A DNA stretch of 64,000 bases from Streptomyces sp. 11x1 (GCF_032598905.1 NZ_CP122458.1:1860001-1924000), one strand, 5' to 3'. Shown: positions 49,642 through 58,427, counted from the stretch's first letter. Program-made: numbers and translations. The notes: generated by a model from the letters alone, not told the origin.

Positions 49642-52059
49642 ATGGAACCACTGGGCTCAGACGATCCCGAGGAGCTAGGTCCCTACCGTCTCGTGGCACG
49701 GCTCGGCGCAGGAGGGATGGGGCGGGTCTATCTGGCGCGCTCCCCGCAGGGGCGGACCGTCGCGGTGAAGGCCATCCGGCCCGAGCTGATGGGGGACAAG
49801 AACTTCCGTATCCGCTTCCGCCGCGAGGTGGAGGCCGCGGGGGCGGTCGGCGGCAGATACACCGCGCCCGTGGTGGACGCCGACCCCGAGGCCCCCACCC
49901 CCTGGCTGGCCACCGACTACATCGCCGGGCCCACCCTGGCCGAGGCGGTCGCCGCGCACGGGCCCCTGCCGGTGGAGTCGGTGCTCGTGCTGGGCGCCGG
50001 AATCGCCGAGGCCCTGATCTCGGTGCAGGCGGCCGGACTGGTGCACCGCGACCTGAAGCCCTCCAACGTGCTGCTCGCCGCCGACGGTCCGCGCGTGATC
50101 GACTTCGGCATCGTCCGGGCGAGCGACGGCTACGACCTCACCCGCTCCGGCGCGCTCTTCGGCTCCTTCGAGTACATGTGCCCCGAGCAGGCCACGGGCG
50201 AGCCGCTGGGCCCCGAGGGGGACGTCTTCTCGCTGGGCTCGGTGCTCACGTTCGCCGCGTCCGGGCACGCCCCGTTCAGCGGCAGCGCGGCGGCCACGCT
50301 CCTGTACCAGGTGGTGCACAGCGCACCGGATCTGACCGGTGTGCCCGAACCCCTCGACAAGATCATCAACCTCTGTCTCACCAAGGACCCCCGGCTGCGG
50401 ATCACCCCGGACAAGCTGGCCGCCGCCTGCGCGCCCGGCGGTGTGGAGCAACTGGCGGCCGACGGCTGGCTGCCCCCGTCGGTGGCCTCCTCGGTCGCCC
50501 TCCGCGCGGCGGCGGTGCAGACCCTGGAGACCGGGCCGAACGGGTCGGTCTCCTTCCGCTCCACCGAGACCGAACGGAAGCAGGACGCGTACGACTTCCA
50601 GCAGGAACGTCACGCCTACACGCCGCGACCCGACCGGGCCGTGTACGACACGCGGCAGGAACCGGCCACGTACGACTTCGAGCGGGAGGAAGCGCCGGGC
50701 ATCGCGGACGCCGCGTCGACGCGCGCGTCCGGCGGCTCCGGCGGCCTGTACGACGGCTCCGGGGGCCGGGCGGCCGAGGTGTCGTCGGCCGACGGGGACG
50801 GCGGGCACAGCGGGGCCGTCGACGGCGCGGAGCCCGGTGCCGCTCCCGACGAGCCCGAGCCGTACCGCGCCGCCGGGCACCGCCGTGCCGTACCGCGCTC
50901 CGGTCCGTCCCGGCGCACCGTCCTCACCGTGTCGGCGGGTTCCGCCGCGGCCGCGGTCGGCGCCGGCCTGGTGCTCAGCCGCAACAAGCCGACGGTGTCG
51001 TCCACGGAGCCCGCGGGTCCGGCCCCGAAGCCGCTGTGGACCTACCGGAGCGCCCCGCTGCTCCAGGCGCCCGCCGCCTTCAAGGACGGCACGGCCCTGG
51101 TGAAGACCCGGCCGGGTGACCTGGTCTGCCTGGACCTCAAGGACGGCACCCGGCCCAAGTGGGTCTACGAGGGCATCAGTCAGTCGCCCACCCCGGCCCT
51201 GCTGGCCTTCGACGCCGCGATCGCGCTCGGTGAGGGGGCGACCGTGATCGGGGTCGACCCGGTCGACGGAACGGAACGCTTCACCATCGACTTCGGGCCG
51301 GACTTCCGCTTCACCACCCTGCTCGGCGCCACCGACGACCAAGCCGTCTCCATCATCGGCGTGCGGCTCCGGCGCGACTCCGACGAGCAGGGCGTGGCGA
51401 CGTCCACGGAGGCGGTGTTCGGCGTGGATTTCGCGGCCCGCCGCGCCGAGGTCATCCCCATCAGCCCGGAGGACGTCGGCATCAAGCTGGCGCCGGTCAT
51501 CCTCCCCGGCTACTTCGTCTACGCCGACGGACTGCGCAACGTCACGGTCCGGGACACCGACAGCTCCGGCGTCCTGTGGCGGTACCCGGTCGGCTACGAC
51601 CTGCGGCCCGGGCTCGCCGTGATCAACCGCACGGTGTTCGCCATCGGCCAGGAGCTCAAGGCCCTGGACCTCGGCAGCGGCAGACTCCGCTGGCGGGTCA
51701 AGCCCGAGCGCGGCATGTTCGCGTCCCTCGGCGGCTACGGCAACACCGTCTACGTCACCGGCACGGACCCGGCCGGTGTGTACGCGTTCAACGCCGGCAC
51801 CGGCGCCCGCCGTTGGTTCTGCCCCACCCCCCGCCTCAACATCGACCAGCCGATCACGGCGGGCCCCGAGGCGGTCTACGTCCCCGCCTACAAGAACAAG
51901 AACGGCTTCTACGCGATCGGCGCCGCCAAGGGCCGGCTCCTGTGGAACTTCACGGACGGCGTGGAGACCGGCGTCAACGACTGGCAGCTCGCCTGCGACC
52001 ACAGCGGTGTCCTGGTCGCCCAGCACTACGACCGCACCTACGGCCTGCCCGCCCCCTGA
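49642..52059 (+). CDS. Membrane Ser/Thr protein kinase with extracytoplasmic beta-propeller
   Basis: The 805-residue protein has a Hanks-type kinase at about 12-275: P-loop LGAGGMGRVYLA (21-32), Lys43, HRDLKPSN (135-142), DFG (154-156). A disordered acidic linker follows to about 420. A single membrane helix at 426-446 is preceded by PSRRTVLT, a twin-arginine-like sequence. The outer 355 residues are PQQ-type beta-propeller repeats (DLKDGTRPKWVYEG; DLGSGRLRWRVKPE; NAGTGARRWFCPT; AAKGRLLWNFTDG). It likely senses a ligand outside and phosphorylates cytosolic targets. Start ATG has GAGG just upstream; a GTG-initiated frame from 49468 is open but low-complexity. Confidence 0.88.
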   Translation: MEPLGSDDPEELGPYRLVARLGAGGMGRVYLARSPQGRTVAVKAIRPELMGDKNFRIRFRREVEAAGAVGGRYTAPVVDADPEAPTPWLATDYIAGPTLAEAVAAHGPLPVESVLVLGAGIAEALISVQAAGLVHRDLKPSNVLLAADGPRVIDFGIVRASDGYDLTRSGALFGSFEYMCPEQATGEPLGPEGDVFSLGSVLTFAASGHAPFSGSAAATLLYQVVHSAPDLTGVPEPLDKIINLCLTKDPRLRITPDKLAAACAPGGVEQLAADGWLPPSVASSVALRAAAVQTLETGPNGSVSFRSTETERKQDAYDFQQERHAYTPRPDRAVYDTRQEPATYDFEREEAPGIADAASTRASGGSGGLYDGSGGRAAEVSSADGDGGHSGAVDGAEPGAAPDEPEPYRAAGHRRAVPRSGPSRRTVLTVSAGSAAAAVGAGLVLSRNKPTVSSTEPAGPAPKPLWTYRSAPLLQAPAAFKDGTALVKTRPGDLVCLDLKDGTRPKWVYEGISQSPTPALLAFDAAIALGEGATVIGVDPVDGTERFTIDFGPDFRFTTLLGATDDQAVSIIGVRLRRDSDEQGVATSTEAVFGVDFAARRAEVIPISPEDVGIKLAPVILPGYFVYADGLRNVTVRDTDSSGVLWRYPVGYDLRPGLAVINRTVFAIGQELKALDLGSGRLRWRVKPERGMFASLGGYGNTVYVTGTDPAGVYAFNAGTGARRWFCPTPRLNIDQPITAGPEAVYVPAYKNKNGFYAIGAAKGRLLWNFTDGVETGVNDWQLACDHSGVLVAQHYDRTYGLPAP

Positions 52060-52114
52060 CCCGCCACGCCGATATCCGCTCGCCCCGGCCGCTGGGCCGA
52101 CCTACGCTCGCCCC

Positions 52115-52849
52115 ATGAACAAGCCCCTCGTCGCCCTCCTCAGTGGCGCAGGCATCTCCACCGACTCCGGCATCCCCGACTACCGGGGCCCCAACGGACT
52201 GTGGCGGCGCGATCCGGAGGCCGAGAAGCTGGTGACGTACGAGTACTACATGGGTGATCCGGAGATCCGCCGGCGTTCGTGGCAGATGCGGCGGCGGAAC
52301 CGGACACTCCAGGCCGAGCCGAACGTGGCGCACCGGGCGGTGGCGGAGCTGGAGCGGTCCGGGGTGCCGGTGCGGGTGATCACGCAGAACGTGGACGGGC
52401 TGCACCAGCTGGCCGGGATGCCCGCCCGCAAGGTCCTGGAACTGCACGGCTCCGCGCGGTCCGTGGTGTGTGTCGGGTGCCACGCCCGGATGCCGATGGA
52501 GGACGCGCTCGCCCGGGTCGAGGCCGGTGAGGACGACCCGCCGTGCCTGAAGTGCGGGGGCGTGCTGAAGTCCGCCACCGTCATGTTCGGCCAGCGCCTC
52601 GACCCGGTGGTCCTCGGCGAGGCCGTCGCGATCAGCAAGGCCTGCCAGATCTTCATCGCCGTCGGCAGCAGTCTCCAGGTGCAGCCCGCCGCCGGGCTCG
52701 CGGGCGTCGCCGCCGACCACGGGGCCCGTCTGATCATCGTCAACGCCGAGCCGACCCCGTACGACGAGCGGGCGGACGAGATCGTACGGGAGCCGATCGG
52801 GGCGGCGCTGCCGGAGGTGCTGCGGGAGATCCGCGCGGCGAGCGACTGA
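52115..52849 (+). CDS. Sir2-family NAD-dependent protein deacylase
   Basis: A 244-residue sirtuin: LLSGAGISTDSGIPDYRGPN, the catalytic TQNVDGLH and LELHGS, the zinc cysteines CVGCHAR and CLKCGG, and VGSSLQVQPAAGL. It removes acyl groups from lysines using NAD. The ATG is six bases after TACGCT (52103-52108) with no ribosome site, a clear leaderless case. Confidence 0.92.
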   Translation: MNKPLVALLSGAGISTDSGIPDYRGPNGLWRRDPEAEKLVTYEYYMGDPEIRRRSWQMRRRNRTLQAEPNVAHRAVAELERSGVPVRVITQNVDGLHQLAGMPARKVLELHGSARSVVCVGCHARMPMEDALARVEAGEDDPPCLKCGGVLKSATVMFGQRLDPVVLGEAVAISKACQIFIAVGSSLQVQPAAGLAGVAADHGARLIIVNAEPTPYDERADEIVREPIGAALPEVLREIRAASD

Positions 52850-52869
52850 CAGGCCCGGGGCCGGGCCCC

Positions 52870-53361
52870 TCAGAAGAGGGCCGCGCCCCGTTCGAAGTCC
52901 AGCAGGCGCTGCTTGCGCTCCGTGCCGCCGCCGTATCCGGTGAGGCTGCCGTCGGAGCCGACCACACGGTGGCAGGGGACGATGATGCCCACGGGGTTCT
53001 TGCCGTTGGCCAGACCGACCGCGCGGGATGCCTTGGGATTGCCCAGGGCGCCCGCGAGTTCGCCGTACGAACGGGTCTCGCCGTAGGGGATCCGGGCGAG
53101 CTGCTCCCAGACCTGGCGTTGGAACGGGGTTCCCCGCAGCCGGAGTTCGAGAGTGAACACCTTCAACTCGCCCGCGAAATAGGCCTCCAGCTGTTCCCGG
53201 GGTTCGGCGAAGGCCGTGTCGTCGCGTGCGCCGAAGCTCTCCTGCGGCGGGCGATGGCGTTGTTCGGTCATGTAGAGGCCGCACAGGGCACCGTCGTCGG
53301 CGACGAGGGTCAGGGGGCCGTAGGGGCTGTCGACGACGGTGTGCCGCTTCTGCTGCTGCAT
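52870..53361 (-). CDS. ogt: Methylated-DNA-protein-cysteine methyltransferase
   Basis: The 163-residue suicide repair protein has the active-site IIVPCHRVVGSDGSLTGYGGG and the helix-turn-helix RIPYGETRSYGELAGALGNP. It transfers methyl groups from O6-methylguanine to its own Cys. The ATG starts eight bases after the Ada/AlkA stop, with AGGAC upstream, so both are co-expressed as an adaptive-response pair. Confidence 0.92.
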   Translation of the reverse strand: MQQQKRHTVVDSPYGPLTLVADDGALCGLYMTEQRHRPPQESFGARDDTAFAEPREQLEAYFAGELKVFTLELRLRGTPFQRQVWEQLARIPYGETRSYGELAGALGNPKASRAVGLANGKNPVGIIVPCHRVVGSDGSLTGYGGGTERKQRLLDFERGAALF

Positions 53362-53369
53362 GAACTGTC

Positions 53370-54866
53370 CTATACAGGAAGAAAGTTGATGGGGTGGCTG
53401 TCCGTCGCCCAGAGGTACTGGACCGCGTACGCCCGCCACGGCCGCCAGACCTCGGCCCGGGCGGCGAGGGCCGCCGGGGTGGCCGGCAGGCCCAACTCCC
53501 GTGCCGCGCGCCGGATGCCGAGGTCCCCGGCGAGGAAGGCGTCCGGGTCGCCGAGCGCGCGCATGGCGATGACCTCGACGGTCCAGGGACCGAAACCGGG
53601 CAGCGCGAGGAGCCGGGCACGGGTCTCGGCCCAGTCGCTGTCGACGCCCAGGTGCAGTGTTCCGTCGGCGAGTTGCCCGACCAGGGTGGTGAAGGTGGTC
53701 CGTCGGGTGCGCGGCATCGCGAGGGTCTCGGGATCGACGGCCGCCAGCGACTCGGGGGACGGGAAGAGATGGGTGAGGCCCCCTTCCGGGTCGTCGACCG
53801 GTTCACCGTGCGCGACCACCAGCCGGGCCGCGTGGGTCCGGGCGGCGGCCGTGGAGATCTGCTGGCCGAGCACCGCCCGTACGGCGAACTCGGCCTCGTC
53901 GACGGTCCGTGGCACCCGGCGCCCCGGTGCTTTGTCCACCAGCGGCGCGAACACGGGATCGGTGCGCAGTTGCTCGTCGACGGCGACCGGGTCGGCGTCC
54001 AGATCGAGCATGCGGCGACAGCGGCTGATGGCGACGGGCAGGTCCCGCAGATCACCGAGGGAGAGCCGGCAGGCGATGTGGTCGGGCTCCGGCGTGAGGG
54101 CGACGACGCCGTGACCGTACGGCAGCCGGAGCGTGCGCCGGTACGCGCCGTCGCGCCACTCCTCCACCCCGGGTACGGCGGTCGCGGCGAGGTGTCCGAG
54201 GAGGTTGTCGGGGTTGAGCGGGGCCCGGAACGGCAGCCGGAGGCTCAACGCCCCTGATGTGCTGGCGGAGTCGGAGCGCTGCCGGGCCGACCGCGTCGCC
54301 CGCTCGCGCAGGGCGCCGGGCGCCAGCGCGAAGACCTCCCGGACGGTGTCGTTGAACGTCCGGATCGACCCGAACCCGGCGGCGAACGCGATCTCCGCCA
54401 TCGGCAGCGCGGTCGTCTCGATCAGCAGCCGCGCGGTCTGCGCCCGCTGCGCCCGGGCGAGGGCCAGCGGGCCCGCGCCCAGCTCGGCCAGCAGTTGCCG
54501 CTCGACCTGCCGGGCGCTGTAGCCGAGCCGCCGTGCCAGTCCCGGCACGCCCTCCCGGTCCACGACGCCGTCCCCGACCAGCCGCATCGCCCGCGCCACG
54601 AGGTCCGCCCGCTGGTCCCACTCCGGTGACCCCGGGCTCGTGTCCGGCCGGCACCGCTTGCAGGCCCGGAACCCGGCCTGCTGACAGGCCGCCGCACTCG
54701 GGTAGAAGGTCATGTTCTCCGCCTTGGGCGGTACCACCGGGCAGCTGGGCCGGCAGTAGATCCGCGTGGTCACCACCGCCGTGAAGAACCATCCGTCGAA
54801 CCGCGCGTCCTTCGACCGCACGGCCCGCACACACCGTTCCGTATCCGCGTGCATCCCGTTCCGCAT
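53370..54866 (-). CDS. Ada-type regulator fused to 3-methyladenine glycosylase (AlkA)
   Basis: The 498-residue protein has three parts. The Ada zinc domain (about 10-85) carries the methyl-accepting cysteines in RIYCRPSCPV and ACKRCRPD. An AraC helix-turn-helix lies at about 95-190. AlkA occupies about 205-495, with the helix-hairpin-helix LLALPGFGPWTVEVIAMRAL and catalytic Asp in FLAGDLGIRRA. It excises alkylated bases and likely activates its own operon on methylation. The start could also be the ATG at 54854 (MHADTERCVRAV), the form usual in relatives. A dispersed repeat lies behind its promoter. Confidence 0.92.
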   Translation of the reverse strand: MRNGMHADTERCVRAVRSKDARFDGWFFTAVVTTRIYCRPSCPVVPPKAENMTFYPSAAACQQAGFRACKRCRPDTSPGSPEWDQRADLVARAMRLVGDGVVDREGVPGLARRLGYSARQVERQLLAELGAGPLALARAQRAQTARLLIETTALPMAEIAFAAGFGSIRTFNDTVREVFALAPGALRERATRSARQRSDSASTSGALSLRLPFRAPLNPDNLLGHLAATAVPGVEEWRDGAYRRTLRLPYGHGVVALTPEPDHIACRLSLGDLRDLPVAISRCRRMLDLDADPVAVDEQLRTDPVFAPLVDKAPGRRVPRTVDEAEFAVRAVLGQQISTAAARTHAARLVVAHGEPVDDPEGGLTHLFPSPESLAAVDPETLAMPRTRRTTFTTLVGQLADGTLHLGVDSDWAETRARLLALPGFGPWTVEVIAMRALGDPDAFLAGDLGIRRAARELGLPATPAALAARAEVWRPWRAYAVQYLWATDSHPINFLPV

Positions 54867-54956
54867 GACTCAAGCATCGGGGAGGGAGAGGGGGCAGGGC
54901 TGGCGGAAATCCGACATCGGCGTGGGGTGGCCTGCGACCTCCGCAAGCCCATGCCG

Positions 54957-55010
54957 TCCTCAAGGGGCACGGGGAACTGCGCGAACGGCCACGACGCACC
55001 CGCAGCCGCC
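54957..55010. repeat. Dispersed repeat copy 3
   Basis: TCAAGGGGCACGGGGAACTG at 54957 onward, continuing GCGCGAAC and CACCCGCAGCCG, is a third diverged copy of the arm seen at 853-872 and 32163. It lies between the P-type ATPase stop and the Ada gene start. Confidence 0.65.
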
Positions 55011-55033
55011 GCGCGACGGGACGCCCCTCCCTC

Positions 55034-56998
55034 TCAGGCCCCCGCGGCCCTCCGCCACGCGGCTTCCCGCAGCAACCGCAGGCCGTTCAACCCCACCAGC
55101 ACCGTGGACCCCTCGTGTCCCGCCACCCCGAGGGGCAGCGGCAGATGACCGACCAGGTCCCACACCACCAGCACCGCGATGCAGACCCCCGCGATCACCA
55201 GGTTCTGCACCACCAGCCGCCGGGCCGCCCGCGACAGCCGCACCACCGCCGGGATCGCGCCCAGCTCGTCGCGCACCACCACCGCGTCCGCGGTCTCCAG
55301 CGCGAGATCGGAGCCGGCCCGGCCCATGGCGACACCGGCGTGCGCGGCGGCGAGCGCGGGCGCGTCGTTGACCCCGTCCCCGACGAACAGGATCCGCGCG
55401 CCCCCGCCCTGCAGCTCCCGCACGGCCTCCACCTTGCCCTGCGGCAACAGCTCGGCCCGCACGTCGTCGATGCCGGTGTCCGCCGCGACCTGGGCAGCGG
55501 CACGGGCGTTGTCCCCGGTGAGCAGGACCGGCGACCCAGCGGTCAGGACGGTCAGTGCGCCCACCGCGGCGGGCGCGTCGTGGCGCAACCGGTCGGCCAG
55601 GGTGAGCGTTCCGACGGCGGCCCCGTCCCGCTCGACGAGAACGGTCGTCCCCGGGGCGACCGCTGCGTCCACGGCGGCCTCGTCGCCGTCGCCGCCGTGC
55701 TCCCCCGCCCGCCCCACGGTCACCGCCTGTCCCTCGACGGTCGCCCGGACGCCTCGGCCCGGCGTGGCCACGAAGTCCTCGGCGGCGGCCACCCGCAGTC
55801 CCCGCGACCCGGCGGCGGCCACCACCGCGCGGGCCAGCGGGTGTTCGCTCGGGTACTCGGCGGCCGCGGCCAGCGCCAGCAGTCCGTCCTCGTCGAGCCC
55901 GGAGCCCGGCAGCGGTCGTACGGCGACGACCTCGGGCGTGCCCTCGGTGAGGGTGCCGGTCTTGTCGAGCGCGACGGCGTCGATCTCGCCCAGCCGCTCC
56001 ATCGCGACGGCGGACTTCACAAGGACGCCGTGGCGGCCGGCGTTGGCGATGGCGGAGAGCAGCGGCGGCATGGTGGCGAGGACCACCGCGCAGGGCGAGG
56101 CGACGATCATGAAGGTCATGGCGCGGAGCAGCGCGGCCGTGAGGTCCTCGCCGAAGGCCAGGGGGACGCCGAAGACGGCGAGGGTGGCGACGACGACACC
56201 GGCGGCGTACCGCTGTTCGACCTTCTCGATGAAGAGCTGGGTCGGCGCCTTGGTGCGGGAGGCCTCCTCGACCAGGCTCACGATGCGGGCGATCACGGAG
56301 TCGGCCGGGTCACGCGCGACGCGGACGCGCAGCGCTCCCGTGCCGTTGAGGGTGCCCGCGAAGACCTCGTCGCCCGGGGCCTTGGGGACCGGCAGCGGTT
56401 CCCCGGTGATGGTGGCCTGGTCAGCCTCGCTCTCCCCCGCAAGGACCAGCCCGTCGGCACCGATGCGCTCGCCGGGGCGGACCAGCACCACGTCACCGAC
56501 GGCGAGCCGGTCCGTCGGCACGGTCTCCTCGGCGGTGCCGTCCGGCGACAGGCGGGTGGCCGTGGTGGGCGCGAGGTCGAGCAGACCCCGTACGGAGTCG
56601 GCGGTGCGGGCGGTGGCGAGGGCCTCCAGGGCACCGGAGGTGGCGAAGATGACGATCAGCAGGGCCCCGTCGAGGACCTGGCCGATCGCGGCCGCGCCCA
56701 GCGCCGCCACGATCATCAGCAGGTCGACGTCGAGGCTCTTCTCGCGCAGTGCCCGCAGCCCTTCGAGGGCGGGCTCCCAGCCGCCGGCCACGTAGGCGAT
56801 CGCGTAGAGCGGGCCGTGCAGCCAGGCGGAGCCTCCGGCCAGGTCCAGCGGGAACGCGAGCAGGAAGGCGAGGGTGGACGCCAGCGCCCAGCGGGCCTCG
56901 GGAAGGGCGAGGACGCGGGTGCGGCGGCGGGGGGCCGTCGACGCGGACGGACGGCGGACCGGGGTGGGGGTGAGGGTGGCAGACACGCGGGCCACCAT
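55034..56998 (-). CDS. P1B-4 type metal-exporting ATPase (cobalt/nickel type)
   Basis: A 654-residue P-type ATPase without an N-terminal metal-binding domain. TGEPLPVPK is the actuator, SPC (IVASPCAVV) the transport-site motif in helix 4, DKTGT the phosphorylated Asp, HPLARAVV and GDGVNDAPAL the nucleotide and hinge motifs. The last helix carries HEGSTVLVGLNGLRL. SPC plus HEGxT define subgroup P1B-4, known for cobalt (and nickel or iron) export, like mycobacterial CtpJ/NmtA. It is divergent from an NmtR-like sensor. An ATG at 57010 is in frame and lies inside the palindrome; I use 56998, but the choice is uncertain. Confidence 0.88.
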   Translation of the reverse strand: MVARVSATLTPTPVRRPSASTAPRRRTRVLALPEARWALASTLAFLLAFPLDLAGGSAWLHGPLYAIAYVAGGWEPALEGLRALREKSLDVDLLMIVAALGAAAIGQVLDGALLIVIFATSGALEALATARTADSVRGLLDLAPTTATRLSPDGTAEETVPTDRLAVGDVVLVRPGERIGADGLVLAGESEADQATITGEPLPVPKAPGDEVFAGTLNGTGALRVRVARDPADSVIARIVSLVEEASRTKAPTQLFIEKVEQRYAAGVVVATLAVFGVPLAFGEDLTAALLRAMTFMIVASPCAVVLATMPPLLSAIANAGRHGVLVKSAVAMERLGEIDAVALDKTGTLTEGTPEVVAVRPLPGSGLDEDGLLALAAAAEYPSEHPLARAVVAAAGSRGLRVAAAEDFVATPGRGVRATVEGQAVTVGRAGEHGGDGDEAAVDAAVAPGTTVLVERDGAAVGTLTLADRLRHDAPAAVGALTVLTAGSPVLLTGDNARAAAQVAADTGIDDVRAELLPQGKVEAVRELQGGGARILFVGDGVNDAPALAAAHAGVAMGRAGSDLALETADAVVVRDELGAIPAVVRLSRAARRLVVQNLVIAGVCIAVLVVWDLVGHLPLPLGVAGHEGSTVLVGLNGLRLLREAAWRRAAGA

Positions 56999-57005
56999 AC
57001 AGGAA

Positions 57006-57035
57006 CACATGAAGACTCATTCATGCCTTCATGTG
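57006..57035. promoter_or_regulatory. Palindromic operator between P-type ATPase and NmtR-like gene
   Basis: CACATGAAG (57006-57014) and CTTCATGTG (57027-57035) are perfect inverse copies with 12 bases between them. The site overlaps the ATPase start region and the -35 area of the regulator (TTCATG 57020-57025, 17 bases, TAAGAT 57043-57048). It is the expected place for ArsR-type repression of both genes. Confidence 0.75.
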
Positions 57036-57055
57036 CGATGGGTAAGATACTCGCC

Positions 57056-57424
57056 ATGGGTCATGGAGCCGTCACCTCAGCGCAGGACGCCACCCCTCGT
57101 GTGCGTCTGGACGCGGCCAACGTCGCCAAGGTGGCCACCACCCTCCAGGCCCTCTCCACCCCGTCCCGCCTGCTGATCCTGGCCAGGCTGCGCGAAGGGC
57201 CGCTCCCGGCCACCGAGTTGGCCGCCGAGGTCGGGATGGAACAGTCCGCCTGCTCCCACCAGCTGCGTCTGCTGCGCAACCTCGGCCTGGTCGTCGGCGA
57301 GCGCCGGGGCCGTTCCGTGGTGTACGCGCTGCACGACCACCATGTCGCCGAGCTGCTGGACCAGGCCGTCTACCACGTCGAGCACCTGCGGCTGGGGCTC
57401 AGCGACGCGCCGGAAGGGGACTGA
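57056..57424 (+). CDS. nmtR: NmtR-like ArsR-family metal sensor
   Basis: A 122-residue winged-helix repressor. MGHG at the N-terminus and the C-terminal LHDHHVAELLDQAVYHVEHL reproduce the Ni/Co ligand pattern I know for mycobacterial NmtR (Gly2/His3 and Asp-x-His ... His-x2-His). The recognition helix is MEQSACSHQLRLLRNLGLV. It should leave DNA on binding nickel or cobalt and release the divergent exporter gene. The ATG is seven bases after TAAGAT, with no ribosome site, so the mRNA is leaderless. Confidence 0.9.
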   Translation: MGHGAVTSAQDATPRVRLDAANVAKVATTLQALSTPSRLLILARLREGPLPATELAAEVGMEQSACSHQLRLLRNLGLVVGERRGRSVVYALHDHHVAELLDQAVYHVEHLRLGLSDAPEGD

Positions 57425-57469
57425 GCCCACCGGGCGGCGACCGGCACCTCCCACCACCGGGCTGACAGC

Positions 57470-57506
57470 ACGCAGCACCGGGCAATCGGGACGCAGCACC
57501 GGGCAA
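57470..57506. repeat. 16-bp direct repeat, period 21
   Basis: ACGCAGCACCGGGCAA occurs at 57470-57485 and 57491-57506, just before the terminator in the convergent gap. No function is evident. Confidence 0.6.
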
Positions 57507-57513
57507 ACAACAC

Positions 57514-57548
57514 GGCACCCGCCCCGGCCGGTGGCCGGGACGGGTGCC
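57514..57548. terminator. Bidirectional terminator hairpin
   Basis: GGCACCCG (57514-57521) plus CCCGGCC (57523-57529) pair with GGCCGGG (57533-57539) plus CGGGTGCC (57541-57548), with one mismatch. It lies between the convergent sensor gene and the secreted-protein gene. Confidence 0.75.
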
Positions 57549-57572
57549 CGAGGCGAGTGTCCGGGCCGTCCG

Positions 57573-58427
57573 TCACGTCGAGGGAATCGCCGGGAGCGTC
57601 GTGGCGGGCAAGCCGCCGAGCAGACCGCCGAGCAGACCGGTGACCAGGCCGAGCACCGGCTGCAGGAGACCGGTGACGACACCGAGGACCGGGGCGAGCA
57701 GACCGGTCACTGCCCCCAGGACCGCGCCCAGGTCGAGCGAGGTCAGCGCCTTCAGCAAGGCGTCGACCGCGGCCTGGAGGGCGGCCGGCAGATCCGCGAC
57801 CGGGTCGGCCTTCGCCGCGGCGGCGCGGTCTGAGCCGGTCGGGGCCGCCGCCTCGATCTTCTGCAACCGCTGCTGCACGGTGGCGTGGGCGGTCCTGAGC
57901 GCCGCGACGTGCCGGGCCGCCTCGGTGGTGTTCAGCTGGTCGGCGTCCAGCTCGGCGATGGTGGTCATCTCGTCCAGCAACGGGGCGAGCACGTCGTTCT
58001 GGTCCATGCGGTCGAGCAGGTCCAGCTGGCCCAGCAGCTCGTCCACGTCGATGCCGACGGCGTCGGTCTCCGTGACCGTGCCCGCCGCCTCCGCGGCCGC
58101 GTCCGTGTCGGCGTCGAGGTCCGCCAGCAGCGCGTCCAAGTCGCTCTCGAGCTTGTCGAGGAGCGTCTCCATGTCGGCGATCTCCTTGTCGACGATGGCG
58201 TCCGCCTCCGCCCCCTCCTTCGCCACGAGGGCGTCGATCTCCTTCTCCAACGAGTCGAAGAAGGCGTCCAGATCGGGTTCGGGGACCGCGGCGGCCCGGG
58301 AAGCGGCACGGTCGGAGGCGGTTCGGCCCGCGTCGACGGCCGCGGTGGCGGTGCCGACCGGCCCGAAGACCAGTGCCCCGCAGACCAGAGGCGACAGGAG
58401 AAGAGCACGGGAGACGAGGGCGCGCAT
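57573..58427 (-). CDS. Secreted protein with acidic coiled region and glycine/leucine repeats
   Basis: I do not recognise a family. The 284-residue product has a Sec signal peptide (RALVSRALLLSPLVCGALVF, cut near ATA-AVDAG at about residue 29). An acidic helical region at about 50-190 (LDAFFDSLEKEIDALVAKEG and similar) is coiled-coil-like. The C-terminus (about 238-280) repeats VLGAVTGLLAP, VLGVVTGLLQP, VLGLVTGLLGG at an 11-residue period. The latter is strongly hydrophobic and could insert in or cover a membrane or surface. GGAAC lies before the ATG. It converges with nmtR. Confidence 0.75.
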   Translation of the reverse strand: MRALVSRALLLSPLVCGALVFGPVGTATAAVDAGRTASDRAASRAAAVPEPDLDAFFDSLEKEIDALVAKEGAEADAIVDKEIADMETLLDKLESDLDALLADLDADTDAAAEAAGTVTETDAVGIDVDELLGQLDLLDRMDQNDVLAPLLDEMTTIAELDADQLNTTEAARHVAALRTAHATVQQRLQKIEAAAPTGSDRAAAAKADPVADLPAALQAAVDALLKALTSLDLGAVLGAVTGLLAPVLGVVTGLLQPVLGLVTGLLGGLLGGLPATTLPAIPST

